A stretch of DNA of 64,000 nt. Origin: UBA4421 sp028228615 (GTDB lineage Bacteria > Pseudomonadota > Gammaproteobacteria > Pseudomonadales > Azotimanducaceae). Where the stretch lies: assembly GCA_028228615.1 (NCBI GenBank), contig JAOJBS010000001.1, positions 96,991-160,990 on the forward strand, in the 5' to 3' direction. Every line of letters starts with the position of its first letter. The first letter of the stretch is position 1. The position numbers and the translations under genes were made by a program. The notes beneath the pieces are model-generated. The model was not told the origin of the DNA. It was given only the letters and a program-made list of their open reading frames with translations, and ran no database searches. Shown here piece by piece: positions 35,987 to 44,260 of this stretch.

Positions 35987-36159
35987 AGCGATGGATTGTG
36001 GGGAAACATCTCGTTTTGCGAATGCGCTTTTCTATACTTACAGTGTGTCGTCAAAGTGGTGGTTTCTCTTGGGTTTTTCGGCTTGGTCCATAATAATAAG
36101 TTGCATGTGGGTTAGTATTAGCTGTAAAAGATTCAGGCAATCTTAACTAGGAGTTTGGA

Positions 36160-36531
36160 ATGATTGGATATACCACTATTGGTGTGAGCGATATGGACAG
36201 CGCTTGCGAGTTTTACGGTCCTTTACTCGCTGAATTGGGTGCTACTCAGTTGATTGGCATGGATCGCATTAAGTTCTATGGCACTGGTCCTGATGCGCCG
36301 ATGATCGCCATTTGCGTGCCTTACAATGAAGAGGCGCCGCATTCCGGTAATGGCAACATGATTGCGATTCCTGGCGGCGACCGTGCTGGCGTTGACCGCC
36401 TGTATGCCAAAGCGATGGAGTTGGGTGCTACTGACGACGGTGCGCCCGGTGAGCGATTGCCTATCTTCTATGGTGCTTACGTGCGCGACGCCGATGGCAA
36501 CAAGCTGTGCTTTTATGAAATGAAGATGTAG
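36160..36531 (+). CDS. VOC family (glyoxalase-like) protein
   Basis: This 123-residue protein has the vicinal-oxygen-chelate fold: MIGYTTIGVSDMDSACEFYG at the start and GAYVRDADGNKLCFYEMKM at the end. The terminal Glu may bind metal, but the first-strand His typical of glyoxalase I is absent (TTIGV). It is a dioxygenase, isomerase or antibiotic-binding family member with no predictable substrate. A good terminator follows the stop. Confidence 0.85.
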   Translation: MIGYTTIGVSDMDSACEFYGPLLAELGATQLIGMDRIKFYGTGPDAPMIAICVPYNEEAPHSGNGNMIAIPGGDRAGVDRLYAKAMELGATDDGAPGERLPIFYGAYVRDADGNKLCFYEMKM

Positions 36532-36583
36532 ACAGCCTGCGCTTCTGGGTTCGCAGATGAACTTAGAGGCGCTGCAAAATAGG

Positions 36584-36611
36584 GCCGGCATTATTTGTCG
36601 GCTTTTTTTTT
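36584..36611 (+). terminator. Intrinsic terminator after the VOC gene
   Basis: A 7-bp stem GCCGGCA / TGTCGGC (one G-U pair) with a short loop is followed by nine T. The 190 bp after it, up to dusB, are T-rich with repeated GCGCGCT and GTCTTTTGTT-like words and carry no gene. Confidence 0.85.
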
Positions 36612-36809
36612 GCGCTCATTTTCACACCCATTTTTGCGCGCTTTCTTGCGCGCTATTATGCGACCGTGCTTGAGCCTTTTGTTTCGTCTTTTGTTACGCC
36701 CTTCGTTGGCGTCTTTTCTGTTCTGTTTTTGTTCTTTTCAATCTACTTGTTACTATAGATTTTTCCTCGACAGCGCTATCATTGCGGCCTACATATCTGA
36801 GGTCTAAAA

Positions 36810-37841
36810 ATGCCAGTTGTGGCACCAGCAAATTCCATTTCACTAAGTTCCACCGTGTCCTTGCGTAGCCCTTTTGCGCTTGCGCCTATGGCTGGTCTGA
36901 CTGATGTGCCTTTTCGCACGTTGGCTTGGGAATTAGGGGCTGGATATATGGTCAGCGAAATGGTCACCTCAAAAGCTGAGTTGTGGGAAACCGGTAAAAG
37001 TCGTTTGCGGCGTGTGCTGGTACCTGGCGTAAATCCCAATGCTGTTCAAGTTGCCGGTCACGACCCACGAGTTATGGCCGATTCAGCCAAGCGCTTGGTT
37101 GGTGAAGGTGTGGAAGTTATAGACATCAACTTTGGTTGTCCTGCGAAAAAGGTTTGCCGCAAAGCCGCTGGCTCCGCGCTGTTGGGTGACATTGATAACA
37201 TTGGCCGTATTGTCGAAACCGTTGCTGGCGCTGTTGATGTGCCGGTGACAATTAAAACGCGAACCGGTCTGACCATTGAGGATGAGGCGGGTGTATTAGC
37301 CGCGTGTGTAGCCCAAGAGGCAGGTGCGCGCATGGTGGTGATGCATGGCCGTAGTCGTGCCTGCCGTTTTAAGGGCCAGGCCAGCTACGAAAAAATACAG
37401 TTGGCTAAGCAAAAGCTGAATATTCCTTTACTGGTTAATGGTGATATAGACAGTTTGGCCAGCGCACAAAAAGCCCGAGAAATCAGTGGGGCCGATGGCG
37501 TCATGATTGGTCGTGGTGCTATCGGTCAACCTTGGATTTTTGCCGAGTTGGTGGGCATGCCTTTGCCGAATCGTCAGCAGCAGTTACAAATTATGCAGCG
37601 TCATCTCAAGCTAATGCACGAATTTTACGGCCCTGAACAAGGTATGCGAATTGCTCGTAAGCACATAGAAGCCTATTTGGGCCGACTAGGTGCGTCTCAC
37701 CTTTGTCGGGCGTTTATGTCGTTAGATTCTGCCGACGCTCAAGTGGTTTGGCTGAGTTTACAAAGCAAGGGTGCATTGGCTTTTGCCAGTAACGCGCCTG
37801 TTGTTAACGAAGATCACAGGCAAATGACTTCAGCTGCCTAG
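36810..37841 (+). CDS. dusB: tRNA dihydrouridine synthase B
   Basis: DusB reduces specific uridines of tRNA with FMN and NADPH. The 343 residues form a TIM barrel with LAPMAGLTDVPFR at the start, the catalytic Cys in DINFGCPAKKV, the FMN/RNA motif GRSRACRFKG and VNGDID, then IGRGAIGQPW. ATG 36810 follows a GAGG ribosome site. In most gammaproteobacteria fis follows in the same operon; here purH follows after 92 bp with no fis. Confidence 0.95.
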   Translation: MPVVAPANSISLSSTVSLRSPFALAPMAGLTDVPFRTLAWELGAGYMVSEMVTSKAELWETGKSRLRRVLVPGVNPNAVQVAGHDPRVMADSAKRLVGEGVEVIDINFGCPAKKVCRKAAGSALLGDIDNIGRIVETVAGAVDVPVTIKTRTGLTIEDEAGVLAACVAQEAGARMVVMHGRSRACRFKGQASYEKIQLAKQKLNIPLLVNGDIDSLASAQKAREISGADGVMIGRGAIGQPWIFAELVGMPLPNRQQQLQIMQRHLKLMHEFYGPEQGMRIARKHIEAYLGRLGASHLCRAFMSLDSADAQVVWLSLQSKGALAFASNAPVVNEDHRQMTSAA

Positions 37842-37883
37842 AGGCCTGTTTTTTTTGCAGGCAAGTTACTCAATCATATTTGA

Positions 37884-37907
37884 AATTTGGGCAACATTGC
37901 CCAAATT
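37884..37907. promoter_or_regulatory. Perfect 24-bp palindrome upstream of purH
   Basis: AATTTGGGCAA and TTGCCCAAATT flank a central CA, giving 11 paired bases. The palindrome ends 26 bp before the purH start, between dusB and purH. It has no T tract, so a protein operator or a hairpin in the leader are both possible. It does not match the E. coli PurR box. A shorter GCCTG...CAGGC hairpin lies just upstream at about 37843-37863. Confidence 0.55.
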
Positions 37908-37933
37908 ATTATCTTTATAGGAAGGAGAGATAG

Positions 37934-39478
37934 ATGCCGTTAAGTATTCGTAGGGCGCTGATTAGCGTGTCGGATAAAAGTGGTTTAGCAGAATTAGGCA
38001 AAGCCCTAGTTAAGGCAGATGTAGAGATTCTCTCCACCGGTGGTACTTACACTGCACTACAAAAAGCCGGTATTTCGGTGACTGAAGTTGCCGCGTATAC
38101 GGGTTTTCCTGAAATGATGGACGGGCGTGTGAAAACACTGCACCCGAAAATTCACGGCGGCATTTTGGCGCGCCGAGGTGTTGATGAAGCGGTGATGGCC
38201 GCTAACGACATCAATCCAATTGATTTGGTTGTGGTTAATCTTTATCCATTTGCAGCGACTATTGCCAAGCACGACTGCACTGATGAAATGGCCATTGAGA
38301 ACATTGATATCGGTGGCCCGACGATGGTTCGCGCTGCTGCAAAAAATCATACCAGCGTACTCACCGTGGTTGACCCGGCCGACTATGCGCAGGTTGGTGA
38401 GTGTTTAGCCACAAATACGATTGATGCGGGTATGTGTCGCAGCTTTGCAGTGAAAGCATTTCGTCATACCGCGCAGTACGATGCCACCGTTGCCGGTTAC
38501 CTGGGTTCTGAGGAGCTGTTACCAGATTCTCTGACGCTTACTTTCGACAAGATGGATAAAATGCGTTACGGCGAAAACCCGCATCAACAGGCAGCGTTTT
38601 ATCGTGAGGTGAATCCTGCTAAATCCGGTCAGATCGCGTCTTATGAGCAGTTACAAGGCAAAGCGCTTTCCTACAATAATGTTGCTGATACAGATGCTGC
38701 ACTTGAGTGCGTGAAAGTATTTGAACAACCTGCCTGTGTCATTGTGAAGCATGCAAATCCGTGCGGCGTAGGTATTGGTGCCGACTTGATGGAGGCATAT
38801 AACAAGGCGTTTGCCACAGATCCTACTTCTGCTTTCGGCGGCATAATTGCATTTAACCGGCCACTAACCGGTGCAGTACTCGCGCCTATTCTGCAACAAC
38901 AATTTGTTGAAGTGGTGATTGCTCCAAGCGTAGATGCGCAAGCTATTGAGATTGCCAAGCAAAAGAAAAATGTCCGCCTGCTGTCTTGTGGGCCGCTTGA
39001 TGCCAGCCCTCGTGGCCGTGAGCTTAAGCGAGTTGGCGGTGGTTTGTTGGTGCAAAGCGCTGACGAGTTGTGCCTAGATGAAGAGGCGCTGCGCGTGGTG
39101 TCTAAAGCTCAACCCACGTCAGCGCAGATGCTCGATCTGCACTTTGCATGGAAAGTTGCTTGGTTCACTAAGTCTAATGCCATCGTTTACGCGCGGGATT
39201 TACAAACAATTGGAGTGGGCGCGGGCCAAATGAGTCGAGTGATCAGCGCCAAAATTGCTGGTTTAAAGGCAGCTGAAGAGGGGCTTGTGGTGCCGGGTTC
39301 GGTGATGGCCTCAGATGCGTTTTTCCCTTTTCGCGATGGTATAGATGCGGCGGCGGAAGCCGGCATTAGTGCGGTGATTCAGCCCGGTGGCTCTATGCGC
39401 GATCAAGAGGTGATTGATGCCGCCGATGAACATGGCATTGCCATGGTCTTTACGGGCATAAGGCATTTTAGACACTAA
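37934..39478 (+). CDS. purH: Bifunctional AICAR formyltransferase / IMP cyclohydrolase
   Basis: PurH catalyses the last two steps of de novo IMP synthesis. The 514 residues hold the IMP cyclohydrolase domain (LISVSDKSGLAELGKAL, HPKIHGGILARR) and the AICAR transformylase domain (RYGENPHQQAAFY, VKHANPCGVG, SDAFFPFRDG). Ends and length are normal. AAGGAG lies before ATG 37934. It forms an operon with purD. Confidence 0.97.
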   Translation: MPLSIRRALISVSDKSGLAELGKALVKADVEILSTGGTYTALQKAGISVTEVAAYTGFPEMMDGRVKTLHPKIHGGILARRGVDEAVMAANDINPIDLVVVNLYPFAATIAKHDCTDEMAIENIDIGGPTMVRAAAKNHTSVLTVVDPADYAQVGECLATNTIDAGMCRSFAVKAFRHTAQYDATVAGYLGSEELLPDSLTLTFDKMDKMRYGENPHQQAAFYREVNPAKSGQIASYEQLQGKALSYNNVADTDAALECVKVFEQPACVIVKHANPCGVGIGADLMEAYNKAFATDPTSAFGGIIAFNRPLTGAVLAPILQQQFVEVVIAPSVDAQAIEIAKQKKNVRLLSCGPLDASPRGRELKRVGGGLLVQSADELCLDEEALRVVSKAQPTSAQMLDLHFAWKVAWFTKSNAIVYARDLQTIGVGAGQMSRVISAKIAGLKAAEEGLVVPGSVMASDAFFPFRDGIDAAAEAGISAVIQPGGSMRDQEVIDAADEHGIAMVFTGIRHFRH

Positions 39479-39538
39479 AATATTTTACTGACTTAGGCAG
39501 TAAGCAGATAAGAAGCCAGAAATTTAGAAGGTGAGACG

Positions 39539-40816
39539 ATGAAAGTATTGGTCATTGGTTCAGGTGGACGTGAACATGCCCTGGCATGGAAGCTTGCGCA
39601 AAGTGCCGGAGTAGATGAAGTGTTAGTTGCACCGGGTAACGCGGGCTCTGGTTTAGAGGCAGGCGTGCGCAACGTAGAGGTTGCTGCTACAGATATCCAA
39701 GGGTTGATGGCGTTGGCTCGCACTGAACAAGTTGACTTCACTGTCGTAGGGCCGGAAGCGCCGTTGGTTCTCGGCGCCGTAGATCAATTCACTGCAGCGG
39801 GATTGCCTTGTTTTGGGCCCACTCAAGCAGCCGCGCAACTAGAGGGCTCAAAGGCCTTTAGCAAAGATTTTATGCGTCGTCATAACATACCCACGGCAGC
39901 CTATGCTTCGTTTACCGATGTCGCTGATGCAACAAAATACATTCAAGAGAATGGTGCGCCCATTGTTGTAAAGGCCGATGGTCTAGCGGCGGGTAAGGGT
40001 GTGGTTGTGGCGCAGAGCGAAGAGGAGGCCATTGCAGCAGTGGAGGATATGCTCAGCGGTAACGGCTTTGGTGAAGCGGGTCATAAGGTGGTTATTGAAG
40101 AATTTTTGCAGGGCGAAGAGGCCAGTTTTATTTGCTTATGTGACGGTAAAACCGCTGTGCCGTTTGCGTCCTCCCAAGATCACAAGGCCCGCGACGATGG
40201 TGATCGTGGTCCCAACACTGGCGGTATGGGTGCTTACTCGCCAGCCCCGGTAGTGACGAATGATGTGCATAAGCTTGCGATGGAAAAGGTGATTAACCCA
40301 ACCTTGGCGGGTATGGCCGCCGACGGTATGCCTTATGTTGGCTTTCTGTATGCAGGCTTGATGATTGATCATGAGGCTCAGATTAAGGTTGTCGAATTTA
40401 ACTGCCGTTTTGGTGACCCTGAAGCTCAGCCTGTGATGATGCGGTTGCGCGCTGACCTTCTGCCGTGCCTTAAGTCAGCGGTGGCTGGCACGCTCACTGA
40501 CGCGCCGTTAGATTTCGATCCGCGTATGGCCTTGGGTGTGGTTATGGCTGCAGGCGGTTATCCAGGGGAATATGCCGGTGGTGATGAAATCACAGGTTTA
40601 GATAAAGATTTGTTAGACACTAAGGTTTTCCATGCCGGCACCAAGGCGTCTGATGGTAAGGTTGTCACCGCGGGTGGCCGTGTGCTTTGTGTAGTAGGTC
40701 TGGGTGAGAGTGTTGAACTGGCGCAGGCGCTTGCCTATGAGCGCGTGGACCTAATTGGCTGGCGCAACCGCTACTTTCGTAAGGACATTGGCCACAGGGC
40801 GATAAGCCGCTCATAG
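39539..40816 (+). CDS. purD: Phosphoribosylamine-glycine ligase
   Basis: PurD makes glycinamide ribonucleotide, the second step of purine synthesis. The 425 residues show the N-domain VIGSGGREHALAWKLA, the ATP-grasp core with ADGLAAGKGV and NTGGMGAYSP, and EFNCRFGDPEAQ. The C-terminal end FRKDIGHRAI fits the family. The gap to purH is 60 bp on the same strand. Confidence 0.97.
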   Translation: MKVLVIGSGGREHALAWKLAQSAGVDEVLVAPGNAGSGLEAGVRNVEVAATDIQGLMALARTEQVDFTVVGPEAPLVLGAVDQFTAAGLPCFGPTQAAAQLEGSKAFSKDFMRRHNIPTAAYASFTDVADATKYIQENGAPIVVKADGLAAGKGVVVAQSEEEAIAAVEDMLSGNGFGEAGHKVVIEEFLQGEEASFICLCDGKTAVPFASSQDHKARDDGDRGPNTGGMGAYSPAPVVTNDVHKLAMEKVINPTLAGMAADGMPYVGFLYAGLMIDHEAQIKVVEFNCRFGDPEAQPVMMRLRADLLPCLKSAVAGTLTDAPLDFDPRMALGVVMAAGGYPGEYAGGDEITGLDKDLLDTKVFHAGTKASDGKVVTAGGRVLCVVGLGESVELAQALAYERVDLIGWRNRYFRKDIGHRAISRS

Positions 40817-40863
40817 CTAGAAACTGAGTAATATCGTTAACTCTGATTGTAAAGGTAACTAAT

Positions 40864-41502
40864 ATGCGTAATTCAAATTCGTTTGTTGATGACGTGATCG
40901 GCGGCATTGATAGGAGTCTAAAGACTCTAACCGGCGGCCATTCAAGCACTCGCCCAAACCCAGGTGCAGAGCAGCAAGAGCCCGAGTTGTCCGATGACGA
41001 GCGCAAGCATGTTGCGGGTTTGATGCGGGTCAATCATGCCGGTGAAATTTGTGCCCAAGCGCTTTATGAGGGCCAAGCTTTAACGGCAAAATCTGCCAGT
41101 GCCAAGGCGTCTTTATTGCATGCGGCCAGCGAAGAGCAGGATCATTTGTCATGGTGCCGTCAACGCTTAGATCAGTTAGATGCTCGCCCCAGCGTTTTTG
41201 ATCCATTATTTTATGGTGCCTCTTTTGCGCTAGGTGTGGGTGCGGGCCTGCTGGGTGATCGGATTAGCCTTGGTTTTGTCGAGGCAACTGAAGATCAAGT
41301 GGTTAAACATTTAGAAGAGCATTTGGAGTCTTTGCCGGAACAAGACGAGAAAAGTCGAGTCATTCTGGAAGAAATGCGCGCCGACGAGTCTCGGCATGGT
41401 GCCAATGCATTGGCGCAGGGGGGGAGCGTATTCCCCCAGCCGCTGAAGAATGTAATGAGCCTAGTCTCGAAAGCTATGACTCATACCACCTATCGCATTT
41501 AG
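40864..41502 (+). CDS. coq7: Ubiquinone biosynthesis hydroxylase Coq7 (demethoxy-quinol)
   Basis: Coq7 is a di-iron hydroxylase that adds the last ring hydroxyl in ubiquinone synthesis. The 212 residues show the ferritin-like iron ligands: MRVNHAGEICAQALY, SEEQDHLSWC, EATEDQV and ADESRHGANAL. It is followed directly by convergent osmC; speD, which lies between them in Pseudomonas, is absent. Confidence 0.95.
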   Translation: MRNSNSFVDDVIGGIDRSLKTLTGGHSSTRPNPGAEQQEPELSDDERKHVAGLMRVNHAGEICAQALYEGQALTAKSASAKASLLHAASEEQDHLSWCRQRLDQLDARPSVFDPLFYGASFALGVGAGLLGDRISLGFVEATEDQVVKHLEEHLESLPEQDEKSRVILEEMRADESRHGANALAQGGSVFPQPLKNVMSLVSKAMTHTTYRI

Positions 41503-41592
41503 TTGATCGGATCTAACCTGTCCCTACCAAATTTGAGCGTCACTCAGCTTGCCCGCCGGTCCGCCCGGCTGGTTATGCAATGAGCGCCGAGA

Positions 41593-42015
41593 CTAAAGTT
41601 CGGCTTTAATTGCAAAAGAATGGCTTATTGCCACACCGCCTTTTTCTAGCATGATAGATACTGAGCAGTACTTTTCTGCGGTTAAATCTATTGCTCGTTG
41701 TACCTTGCCCGGATCAATGCCTTCGCCTACAACCGTAAAGTGGATGTCGATTTGCTCGAAAACTGCAGGAATGCTCTCAGCGCGCTTCGCGTTGATGCTG
41801 ACCTGCAAATCTTCGATAGGCTGGCGGCTCTTTTTCAAAATATCGACAACATCGTAGGCCGTGCAACCGCCCAATCCCATTAGCACCAGCTCCATAGGCC
41901 GGCTACCAAGGTTTTCTCCGCCAGCCTCCTCTGGGCCATCCATGGGTACTTGATGGCCGGAACTATTCACTGCCTTAAAATGAACATTCCCGCCCCACGC
42001 TACGTTTACTTGCAT
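41593..42015 (-). CDS. OsmC family peroxiredoxin-like protein
   Basis: This 140-residue OsmC-fold protein contains RPMELVLMGLGGCTAYDVVDIL with one conserved Cys (about 54) and EKYCSVSIMLEKG with the second. These two cysteines reduce organic hydroperoxides in characterised relatives. It belongs to the YhfA-like branch usually linked to crp in gammaproteobacteria, and indeed a crp-type gene follows divergently. The function of this branch is less clear than that of OsmC or Ohr. Confidence 0.9.
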   Translation of the reverse strand: MQVNVAWGGNVHFKAVNSSGHQVPMDGPEEAGGENLGSRPMELVLMGLGGCTAYDVVDILKKSRQPIEDLQVSINAKRAESIPAVFEQIDIHFTVVGEGIDPGKVQRAIDLTAEKYCSVSIMLEKGGVAISHSFAIKAEL

Positions 42016-42367
42016 TGAAATAGGTCCTTCTTTAAATGAGTTCGTTTTGATCTGAATGAATTATTTGGCTCGTATCTGGCCCTTATTGTACTCAGTGATC
42101 TGTTTGGGTTCTCTGAAAATGAGCGACTTTTGGGCCAAGGCCCACACTCAATGACAGCCATGAATAGGCCCATATTTGATTCTTTTAAGTATTCTATCGT
42201 AGCCAATTCGCATTAGGGGTCAGTTGAGTAGGGTCTGATCATAGCTCAAATTTATCCGGTTGTAGTACAAACACCTCCGTTTATCGGGCACAGGATGTTA
42301 CCTGCCCAAGTTCTTAGCATCTTGTACTGAAGCAGTACGTTTTGCCGTAATAGGAACAGATCAAACA
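42016..42367. other. Divergent intergenic region between osmC and the crp-like gene
   Basis: This region has no convincing gene of its own. It contains a small palindrome GTACTG-AAG-CAGTAC at 42324-42338, about 30 bp before the ATG at 42368, which could be an operator or hairpin. The promoters of both genes must lie here, but I can see no clear -35/-10 pair. Confidence 0.4.
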
Positions 42368-42553
42368 ATGTCCACTCCTACCCAACATAGGCCACTACCA
42401 AAGTCAGTTGCGGGCAACGCCAAAAGTGCGAAAAGTGCAAATGACCCTGTGCGAGGTACTGTTATGGCTAGGGCGCTGCTCAATGCTTTTCAGTTTCTAA
42501 CAGAAAGCCAAGTGACTCAGGTAAAACAAAAAACAATGATGACAACGAGTTAA
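42368..42553 (+). CDS. Upstream frame, possibly the N-terminus of the crp-like gene
   Basis: This 61-residue frame begins with ATG 42368 (MSTPTQHRPLPKSVAG) and is rich in Lys, Ser, Ala and Gln. It stops at 42551. A -1 shift at the six-A run 42528-42533 would take it into the crp frame, which is open from 42472 but has no start codon until TTG 42649. It may be a disordered N-terminal extension, a separate small gene, or chance. Confidence 0.3.
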   Translation: MSTPTQHRPLPKSVAGNAKSAKSANDPVRGTVMARALLNAFQFLTESQVTQVKQKTMMTTS

Positions 42554-42648
42554 AGTCTGGGCAAAGGTCTACCCAACAAAGGTCTATTCAGCAAAGAACC
42601 AGCCAACCAAGGGCAGGTGAGAACATAGGTTCTAAACTAGGCGGAAAT

Positions 42649-43332
42649 TTGGATATAACTGCTGTGCTGTCCAAGGCGGCAGGCTTTCCCATAAACCTTT
42701 CCTGCTTGTCAGCATTTGGCGATATTAGCGCACCAGCTATAGCAGAACTTCTACGTGTGGCATCTTTTAAAAAAATTCGCGCTAAAAGCATTCTTTATAG
42801 AGAAGGCGAAATTGTTAGTAGCATTACTTACATATTGGAAGGCTCTCTTACCGCATATCGGTATAGCCTTGGTGGACGAGAATTGGTGCTCGACTATTTG
42901 GGCCGCGGAGACTTTGTGGGTGAAGTACCCATGCTGATTGCTAACAGCAACTATAAGGCTGCATTCAAAGCAAGAGAAGAATGTAAAATTGCTGAAATAG
43001 CCGTCTCAGATTTTCAACGGATTTGCCAGCGCCACCCTGAATGTTTAGTGAGGGTGGCAGGTCAATTAGCCCAGCGCCTAGATCGTAGCGACGACAGAAT
43101 TTATGATCTGGTGTTTCTTGATGTTACTGCTCGAGTAGAAAACGCTCAGAATTACCTGGCGAATAGTCCGGCAGCAATTACTCACCCTAATGGTATGCAA
43201 GTCCGTATTACGCGTCAGGAAATTGGTAGTTTGGTGGGCTGTTCCCGAGAAATGGTGGGTAGAGCCATCAAAGAACTGACACTGGCTGAGAAAATTTCAG
43301 TGGACGGAAAAAATATTGTCGTTTTTGGCTAG
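42649..43332 (+). CDS. CRP/Vfr-like transcription regulator with altered cAMP pocket
   Basis: The 227 residues hold a cyclic-nucleotide-binding domain (about 25-145), a dimerisation helix and a winged-helix domain. The end (VRITRQEIGSLVGCSREMVG) is nearly identical to E. coli CRP, and the recognition helix keeps the DNA-contacting Arg180, Glu181 and Arg185. In the sensing domain the phosphate-binding Arg82-Ser83 are Tyr-Lys, and Thr127-Ser128 are Ser-Asp (CRP numbers); only Glu72 remains. Either it binds another ligand or it is ligand-free. TTG 42649 is the first usable start in this frame; the upstream stretch is discussed separately. It sits at the vfr/crp locus next to osmC and trpC. Confidence 0.88.
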   Translation: MDITAVLSKAAGFPINLSCLSAFGDISAPAIAELLRVASFKKIRAKSILYREGEIVSSITYILEGSLTAYRYSLGGRELVLDYLGRGDFVGEVPMLIANSNYKAAFKAREECKIAEIAVSDFQRICQRHPECLVRVAGQLAQRLDRSDDRIYDLVFLDVTARVENAQNYLANSPAAITHPNGMQVRITRQEIGSLVGCSREMVGRAIKELTLAEKISVDGKNIVVFG

Positions 43333-43355
43333 ACAATATCTCTAAGTCTACAAAT

Positions 43356-43372
43356 TTGCCCGCGACGGGCAA
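43356..43372. terminator. Hairpin between convergent crp-like and trpC genes
   Basis: TTGCCCG-CGA-CGGGCAA is a perfect 7-bp stem in the 48-bp gap. It lacks a long T tract on either strand but is well placed as a bidirectional terminator. Confidence 0.5.
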
Positions 43373-43380
43373 GCGCCACC

Positions 43381-44172
43381 TCACATATAAAACAACGCCT
43401 GCAATGCGCGGCCAGGATTTTCTTCACGCATAAAGGCCTCCCCAACTAAGAAGCAGTAAATCTCATGGCTGTTCATTAATGCCACGTCCTCTGCTCTAGC
43501 AATACCACTTTCAGTTACCACGGTGACGTTGGCTGGTATGTGTTTTAACAGATCAATGGTTGTGTGCAAGCTAGTTGTAAATGTCTTTAAGTCGCGGTTG
43601 TTAATACCAATAAGCGAGGGCGATAGTTCCAGCGCACGGGTTAGTTCTGCGCCGTCGTGAACTTCTATCAGCACGTCCAGACCAATAGTTGTTGCAAGTT
43701 CATAAAGCGCTTTCAGGTTTGTTTGGTCTAGGGCGCTGACAATGAGTAGGATGCAGTCAGCACCCAGTGCGCGCGCTTCATAAATTTGGTAGGCGTCTAT
43801 GGTGAAATCCTTGCGAATGATGGGTAAATCTACGCAGGCTCGCACCAACTTGAGATATTCATCCGAGCCTTGGAAGTACTGCTCATCCGTTAGCACTGAT
43901 AGGCAGGTGGCATTGTGTTCTGCATAACTTTTAGCGATGGCTGCGGCATCGAAATTTTCTCTGATCACGCCTTTGCTTGGTGAGGCTTTCTTTATCTCTG
44001 CAATCACGCCTGGTTTCTTTGCTAATGCTTGCTTGCGCAATGCGTCAATAAATCCACCTTTCGGGGTAATCTTGTTGGCAATCTCAATCAGTTCATTTAA
44101 CGAGCATTGAACTTTACGAACTGCTAATTCCTCATGCTTTGTTTGGATGATTTGTGCGAGGATATTGCTCAT
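43381..44172 (-). CDS. trpC: Indole-3-glycerol phosphate synthase
   Basis: TrpC closes the indole ring in tryptophan synthesis. The 263 residues from ATG 44172 form a TIM barrel with VIAEIKKASPSKGVI (catalytic Lys), SVLTDEQYFQGS, PIIRKDFTID and GINNRDLKTF. It is monofunctional, without a TrpF domain. It is last of the minus-strand operon trpE-trpG-trpD-trpC. Confidence 0.96.
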   Translation of the reverse strand: MSNILAQIIQTKHEELAVRKVQCSLNELIEIANKITPKGGFIDALRKQALAKKPGVIAEIKKASPSKGVIRENFDAAAIAKSYAEHNATCLSVLTDEQYFQGSDEYLKLVRACVDLPIIRKDFTIDAYQIYEARALGADCILLIVSALDQTNLKALYELATTIGLDVLIEVHDGAELTRALELSPSLIGINNRDLKTFTTSLHTTIDLLKHIPANVTVVTESGIARAEDVALMNSHEIYCFLVGEAFMREENPGRALQALFYM

Positions 44173-44226
44173 AAAATTATTTCTTTTTGCTAAGGTATTG
44201 AAGGTTAGGCATTTCTGCATGGGTAG

Positions 44227-44253
44227 GGGCTGTTAAGCGTTCGCTAACGGCCC
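44227..44253 (-). other. Hairpin in the trpD-trpC intergenic gap
   Basis: GGGCTGTTAAGCG and CGCTAACGGCCC form an imperfect stem in the 88-bp gap between trpD and trpC. Without a T tract it is not a simple terminator; it may stabilise or separate mRNA segments. Confidence 0.35.
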
Positions 44254-44260
44254 TTTGCTA

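Noticed and set aside
42006..42206. 66-codon minus-strand frame upstream of osmC
   Set aside because: It overlaps the osmC start in another frame and has no features; probably chance in the leader.
44227..44253. trp operon terminator between trpD and trpC
   Set aside because: The hairpin has no T tract and trpC continues the pathway on the same strand, so I list it only as a hairpin.
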